Shown here piece after piece: positions 7,817-11,019 of a stretch of DNA of 11,019 nucleotides. Within the stretch, counting starts at the first letter, position 1. Each line of letters opens with the position of its first letter. The DNA comes from an uncultured Collinsella sp. GTDB taxonomy: Bacteria > Actinomycetota > Coriobacteriia > Coriobacteriales > Coriobacteriaceae. The notes beneath the pieces are model-generated. The model ran no database searches and was not told where the DNA came from. It worked only from the letters and a program-made list of their open reading frames with translations. A program made the position numbers and the translations under genes. The DNA lies in assembly GCA_934654515.1 (NCBI GenBank), contig CAKUGA010000040.1, forward strand, positions 1-11,019, in the 5' to 3' direction.

Positions 7817-8964
7817 TGGCTGAGGCTTTAGAGGTAACGCCCGCCGAGCTGGACGCGTTTGCGGACCGGCTCGGTGAAGTCGAATCGTATCTCCACCTGG
7901 ACGAGAAGCGTACCCGCGTGACCGAGCTCGAGGCCAAAAGCGTGGCCCCCGGCTTTTGGGATGACGCCGACGCCGCCCGTGCCACCATGGAGGAGATCGC
8001 GCGCGCCAAGGAAGATATCGCTGCCGTGGACACCGCGCGCGGCGAGCTTTCCGATGCCCGCGCCGCGCTGGAGCTTGCCGAGGAGATGGGGGATGACCCC
8101 GACGCCGCCGCATTGCGCGAGGAGGCTGCCGCTACGGCAGAACGCCTGGCCCGCGCTATCGACGAGCTCGAGCTTTCGAGCTGGTTCACCGGTGAGTTCG
8201 ATCACGGCGATGCCATTGTGACCATCAAGCCCGGGCAGGGTGGTCTGGAGGCCCAGGACTGGACCTTCATGCTCTTTAAGATGTACATGAAGTACTGCCA
8301 GCGTCGCGGCTGGAAGGTCACGATTAACGACTGTCCCGCGGCCGAGGTTATCGGCATCGATCGCGCGACCTTTACTGTCGAAGGCAAGGATGCCTTTGGC
8401 ATGCTTCGTGCCGAGGCCGGCGTTCACCGCCTGGTGCGCATTAGCCCCACCGACGACAAGAAGCGCCGCCAGACCACGTTTGCCGGCGTCGAGGTCATCC
8501 CCGTGCTGCCCGACGATATCGACATCGAGATCAGCCCCGATGACATCCGTGTGGACGTGTATCACGCGAGCGGCCCGGGCGGTCAGGGTGTCAACACCAC
8601 CGACTCTGCCGTGCGCGTGACGCATTTCCCCAGCGGCATTGTGGTGACCTGCCAAAACGAGCGTAGCCAGATCCAGAACAAGGCCGCGTGCATGCAGATC
8701 CTCAAGGCTCGCCTGTACGAGATTGAGCTCGAGAAGCGTGCCGAGGCGCTCGATGAGATTCGCGGACCCAAGACCACGATCGGTTTTGGCAACCAGATTC
8801 GCAGCTACGTGCTCTACCCGTACCAGATGGTCAAGGATCTGCGCTCGGGCGTGGAGACCAGCAATGTCGAGGCCGTTCTTGACGATGGCGACCTGGACCC
8901 GTTTGTTATTGGCTACCATCGCTGGGCCACCGGCAACGCCGATGCGGAAACGCCGGACGCCTAA
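7816..8964 (+). CDS. prfB: peptide chain release factor 2 (RF2)
   Basis: RF2 ends translation at UGA and UAA and triggers peptide release in the ribosome. The protein has 382 aa. The N-terminal coiled-coil domain is followed by the codon-recognition domain, where residues 210-212 read SPT in RISPTDDKKRRQTTF; RF2 normally has SPF, RF1 has P-x-T. The catalytic GGQ is at 255-257 in SGPGGQGVNTTDSAV. The N-terminal segment YLHLDEKRTRV corresponds to the site where many prfB genes carry an in-frame UGA and a +1 frameshift. Here the frame is continuous, so that feedback loop is absent. The ATG shares its A with the secA stop (TAATG) and has no strong SD of its own beyond GGCAGGAA in the secA end, which suggests coupling to secA translation. 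Confidence 0.95.
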
Positions 8965-8994
8965 ATCATCGGGCGGTCTTGAGCCGATGTTGGG

Positions 8995-9014
8995 CCCGCC
9001 GGTTGGACGGGTTT
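8995..9014 (+). terminator. weak candidate terminator after prfB
   Basis: CCCGCC (8995-9000) can pair with GG-A-CGGG (9005-9011) through a one-base bulge and a GGTT loop, followed by only three T residues. The stronger hairpin at 9089-9117 is the more likely end of the secA-prfB transcript. Confidence 0.25.
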
Positions 9015-9028
9015 GTATCCTGAATAAA

Positions 9029-9040
9029 CCCTGTACAGGG
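9029..9040. promoter_or_regulatory. perfect 12-bp palindrome, possible operator
   Basis: CCCTGTACAGGG is a perfect palindrome without spacer, flanked by AAA on the left and GTGGTTT on the right. It lies about 100 bp ahead of the membrane-protein gene and 24 bp ahead of TAAAAT (9064-9069), a possible -10 lacking a good -35. Its role is inferred from symmetry only. Confidence 0.3.
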
Positions 9041-9088
9041 GTGGTTTTTGTCCGGCGAATCGGTAAAATCGAACATAGCAAGAAGTTC

Positions 9089-9117
9089 AAAGCGCATCCG
9101 TTTGGGTGCGCTTTTTT
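9089..9117 (+). terminator. intrinsic terminator immediately upstream of the YitT-family gene
   Basis: An 11-bp stem (9089-9099 with 9104-9114, one G-U pair) with loop GTTT runs into six T residues (9112-9117). It can end the secA-prfB transcript. The next gene's SD begins at 9119, only two bases after the T-tract, so it may also act as a partial terminator or attenuator for that gene. The core GCGCATCC / GGGTGCGC matches the rpmE terminator. Confidence 0.88.
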
Positions 9118-9129
9118 GAGGGAGGTAGC

Positions 9130-10020
9130 ATGGCATATCGTCTGGACATCAAGCGCATTCTTTCGATGAACTTCTTCCACGACCTGCCCCAGATTATGCT
9201 GGGGTGCGCCCTGGCCGCTATTGCGACCGACCTGTTTTTGATTCCCAACGGTCTCGCTGCCGGCGGCGTTACGGGTCTTGCCACCATTATCCAGGCGGTC
9301 GGCGCCTCGCGCGGTGTGTCACTTCCCGTTGGCATTCAGACTATCGTGATGAACGCCTTGCTGCTGCTGGTGGTTATGCGCGCGGGCGGTATGTTCTACG
9401 TGGTGCAAACGGCGACAGGCTTTGTGCTGCTGGGCTTTTTCACCGACCTGTTTGCCCCGTTTGTGGCACCGCTGGCTCATGCCGACCTGATGCTGCCGGC
9501 AATGTGGGGCGGTATCGTCACGGGCATTGGCTATGGCATGGTGCTGCGTGCCGGCGCCAATACCGGTGGCTCTGACACCATCGGCCAGATTATCTCGCGC
9601 AACACGTCGCTGCCGGTAGGCTCAACCGTTATGGCGATCGATGTCGCCGTGTGCGCCTTGTCGGCCCCGGTCTTCTCGATCGAAAACGCGCTGTACGCCG
9701 GCCTTTCGATGGTTATTAGCGGCTATGTGATCGATGCCGTGGTCGATGGCGGCAACAAGCGCCGTATGGTGCTCATCATCTCGGACAATTTCCCCGATAT
9801 CGCGGCCGACATCATGTACGGCCTGGGCCGCGGCTGCACCAAGTTTAAGGCGACCGGCATGTATTCGGGCACCGAGAAGCCGGTGATCATGGTGATCGTG
9901 AGCCGTCGTGAGCTCAACACCCTTAAGACCATCGTGCGCGAACGCGATCCGCGCGCCATCGTGACCGTGGCAGACGTCACGGAAACCTTCGGCGAGGGCT
10001 TTAAGGACATCAGCGCGTAG
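9130..10020 (+). CDS. YitT-family membrane protein (DUF161 plus DUF2179)
   Basis: An integral membrane protein of the YitT family, 296 aa, of unknown biochemical function. Residues 15-205 form a hydrophobic region of about six membrane segments, roughly 18-38, 43-57, 67-84, 91-108, 124-140 and 165-204 as one or two passes. It carries glycine-rich family motifs GGVTGLAT (45-52) and GGSDTIGQI (146-154). Residues from about 212 to the end form the soluble DUF2179 domain, including KFKATGMYSG and IVTVADVTE. Some relatives are described as possible transporters, but no substrate can be assigned here. The ATG at 9130 has AGGGAGG (9119-9125) four bases upstream. A GTG in the same frame at 9106 lies inside the terminator stem and is unlikely to be the start. 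No convincing terminator follows the stop. Confidence 0.92.
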   Translation: MAYRLDIKRILSMNFFHDLPQIMLGCALAAIATDLFLIPNGLAAGGVTGLATIIQAVGASRGVSLPVGIQTIVMNALLLLVVMRAGGMFYVVQTATGFVLLGFFTDLFAPFVAPLAHADLMLPAMWGGIVTGIGYGMVLRAGANTGGSDTIGQIISRNTSLPVGSTVMAIDVAVCALSAPVFSIENALYAGLSMVISGYVIDAVVDGGNKRRMVLIISDNFPDIAADIMYGLGRGCTKFKATGMYSGTEKPVIMVIVSRRELNTLKTIVRERDPRAIVTVADVTETFGEGFKDISA

Positions 10021-10137
10021 GATTGAGCGGGCCCGCATCCAAAAGACGTTCACATTGATAAACCGTTTCATCAGCGGTTCTGCCTGCTAAATTGTTCAAA
10101 TAATGATAAAAACTCTGGTAAAGCTTCCAGTTTCCAG

Positions 10138-10228
10138 CATAATGAAGGACGTACGTACATCGCGGCTGGGTTGGGACGACCTTCTGTGCCGTGCGCATCT
10201 TGTCTAAAGAGGATGAAAGGAAGGCACA
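10138..10228 (+). promoter_or_regulatory. candidate promoter and leader of the transketolase gene
   Basis: CATAAT (10138-10143) is a fair -10 but has no clear -35 at 16-18 bases; TTGTTC further upstream (10092-10097) is too far. The leader to 10228 contains GTACGTAC (10151-10158). GAAGGACG (10144-10151) pairs with CGACCTTC (10177-10184) with one mismatch, and TGTGCC (10185-10190) is complementary to GGCACA just before the ATG. The second pairing would cover the end of the SD region AAAGGAAGG (10216-10224). The remaining gap 10021-10137 is AT-rich and shows no gene or clear terminator. Confidence 0.3.
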
Positions 10229-11019
10229 ATGAGCGACGAAGAGCTCAAAAAGGTTGCCAACGAGGTAAGGAAGGGCATCGTCACCGGCGTGCACGCTGCC
10301 AAGTCCGGCCATCCGGGCGGTTCGCTCGGCGCTGCCGACATCATGACCTATCTGTACTTTGAGGAAATGAACGTCGACCCGGCCGATCCCCGCAAGGCCG
10401 ACCGCGATCGCTTTGTGCTTTCCAAGGGCCACTGTGCTCCTGGTCTGTACGCTGTGCTCGCTGAGCGCGGGTTCTTCCCCAAGGAGGATCTTGAGACGCT
10501 GCGCCACATCGGCAGCCACCTGCAGGGCCATCCCAACATGAACGACACTCCGGGCGTTGACATGTCCACCGGTTCGCTCGGCCAGGGCATCTCCGCCGCC
10601 GTGGGCATGGCCGTTGCCGCCAAGCACTGGGGCGACGACTATCGCACCTACGCCCTGCTGGGCGATGGCGAGAGCGAGGAGGGCCAGGTCTGGGAGGCCG
10701 CCATGTTTGCCGGCAACCAGCAGCTCGACAACCTCTGCGTGATCGTCGACCACAACGGCCTGCAGATCGACGGTCCCGTCGAGGAAGTCAACGACCCCAT
10801 GCCGCTCGCCGACAAGTTCAGCGCCTTCAAGTTCCATGTGGTGGAGCTCGCCGACGGCAACGATTTCGACCAGATTCGCGCTGCCTTTGCCGAGGCTCGC
10901 GCCACCAAGGGGCAGCCGACTGCCATTATCGCGGAGACCACAAAGGGCAAGGGCGTCTCCTTTATGGAGAACCAGGTTGGTTGGCACGGCAAGGCCCCCA
11001 ACGATGAACAGTTTGAGCA
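10229..11019 (+). CDS. transketolase, N-terminal (thiamine diphosphate-binding) subunit, partial at window end
   Basis: Transketolase moves two-carbon ketol units between sugar phosphates in the non-oxidative pentose phosphate pathway. The visible 263 residues match the N-terminal part: SGHPGGS (26-32), SKGHCAPGLYA (65-75), HPNMNDTPGVDMSTGSLGQG (101-120), and the thiamine diphosphate motif running from GDGE (145-148) to DHNGLQIDG (174-182). The last residues, VSFMENQVGWHGKAPNDEQFE, are the usual end region of the N-terminal subunit in organisms with a split transketolase, where a separate gene for the C-terminal half follows. The frame is still open at base 11019, so the stop and the second gene are not seen, and a full-length one-chain enzyme cannot be strictly ruled out. 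The ATG has AAAGGA (10216-10221) seven bases upstream. Confidence 0.92.
   Translation, partial: MSDEELKKVANEVRKGIVTGVHAAKSGHPGGSLGAADIMTYLYFEEMNVDPADPRKADRDRFVLSKGHCAPGLYAVLAERGFFPKEDLETLRHIGSHLQGHPNMNDTPGVDMSTGSLGQGISAAVGMAVAAKHWGDDYRTYALLGDGESEEGQVWEAAMFAGNQQLDNLCVIVDHNGLQIDGPVEEVNDPMPLADKFSAFKFHVVELADGNDFDQIRAAFAEARATKGQPTAIIAETTKGKGVSFMENQVGWHGKAPNDEQFE

Noticed and set aside
9106..9129. GTG at 9106 as the start of the YitT-family protein
   Set aside because: It lies within the terminator stem without an SD, and the ATG at 9130 follows AGGGAGG.
7828..9180. Minus-strand open frame of about 450 codons opposite prfB
   Set aside because: Antisense shadow that runs through the terminator before the YitT-family gene and has no recognisable motif.
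10027..10036. GCGGGCCCGC palindrome after the YitT-family stop, considered as a terminator
   Set aside because: It has no loop and no T-tract, so it cannot act as an intrinsic terminator; a palindrome this short is common in GC-rich DNA.
10103..10207. 34-codon open frame in the transketolase leader, considered as a leader peptide
   Set aside because: No SD precedes its ATG, there is no codon run suggesting attenuation, and no terminator follows it.
10010..10987. Minus-strand open frame of about 325 codons opposite the transketolase gene
   Set aside because: Transketolase motifs on the plus strand are complete and continuous; the opposite frame is a shadow that crosses a non-coding gap.

Overview
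The window looks like chromosomal DNA of a high-GC Actinobacterium of the class Coriobacteriia, most likely Collinsella or a close relative. This is inferred from several features: strong G/C preference at third codon positions, an Ala/Lys/Glu-tailed ribosomal protein bL31, a transketolase that appears to be split, and terminators with the core GCGCATCC-NNNN-GGGTGCGC. The assignment rests on recognition, not on a search. Nearly all genes are housekeeping or conserved, and no phage, IS transposase, CRISPR array, tRNA or rRNA is visible.

Left part (1-2064). A possible 3' tail of an upstream reading frame ends inside a short repeat. A perfect 28-bp-arm hairpin follows and contains the Shine-Dalgarno (SD) sequence of a Cof-type HAD phosphatase (289-1083, +). 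A second HAD phosphatase (1222-2064, -) converges on it. The 138 bp between them is almost entirely a cluster of short GGGGAC-type repeats.

Middle left (2065-4040, minus strand). A small ACT-domain protein of the UPF0237 type (3649-3936) and a citrate synthase (2152-3570) read in the same direction, probably from one promoter near 4000. They are closed by an intrinsic terminator just ahead of the second HAD gene.

Middle right (4041-9129, plus strand). rpmE (bL31) has its own good promoter and a structured leader that may be an autoregulatory ribosomal-protein leader. Its terminator is followed by two palindromic repeat elements and then the secA-prfB pair. These two genes overlap by one base (TAATG), so Sec motor protein and release factor 2 are probably translationally coupled. 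prfB lacks the classical frameshift site and reads SPT where RF2 normally has SPF.

Right end (9130-11019, plus strand). A YitT-family membrane protein starts 12 nt after the T-tract of a strong terminator. After a 208-bp gap comes the N-terminal subunit of a transketolase, cut off by the window end.

Two themes cut across the window. First, three genes (both HAD genes and yitT-like) have a terminator-like hairpin within about 5-30 bp of the start codon, leaving little room for an ordinary promoter. Second, the non-coding gaps carry a family of palindromic elements built around GGGGAC/GTCCCC. I see no complete novel enzyme system. The strongest leads are this repeat family, the SD-occluding hairpin, the altered RF2 codon-recognition tripeptide and the bL31 tail.
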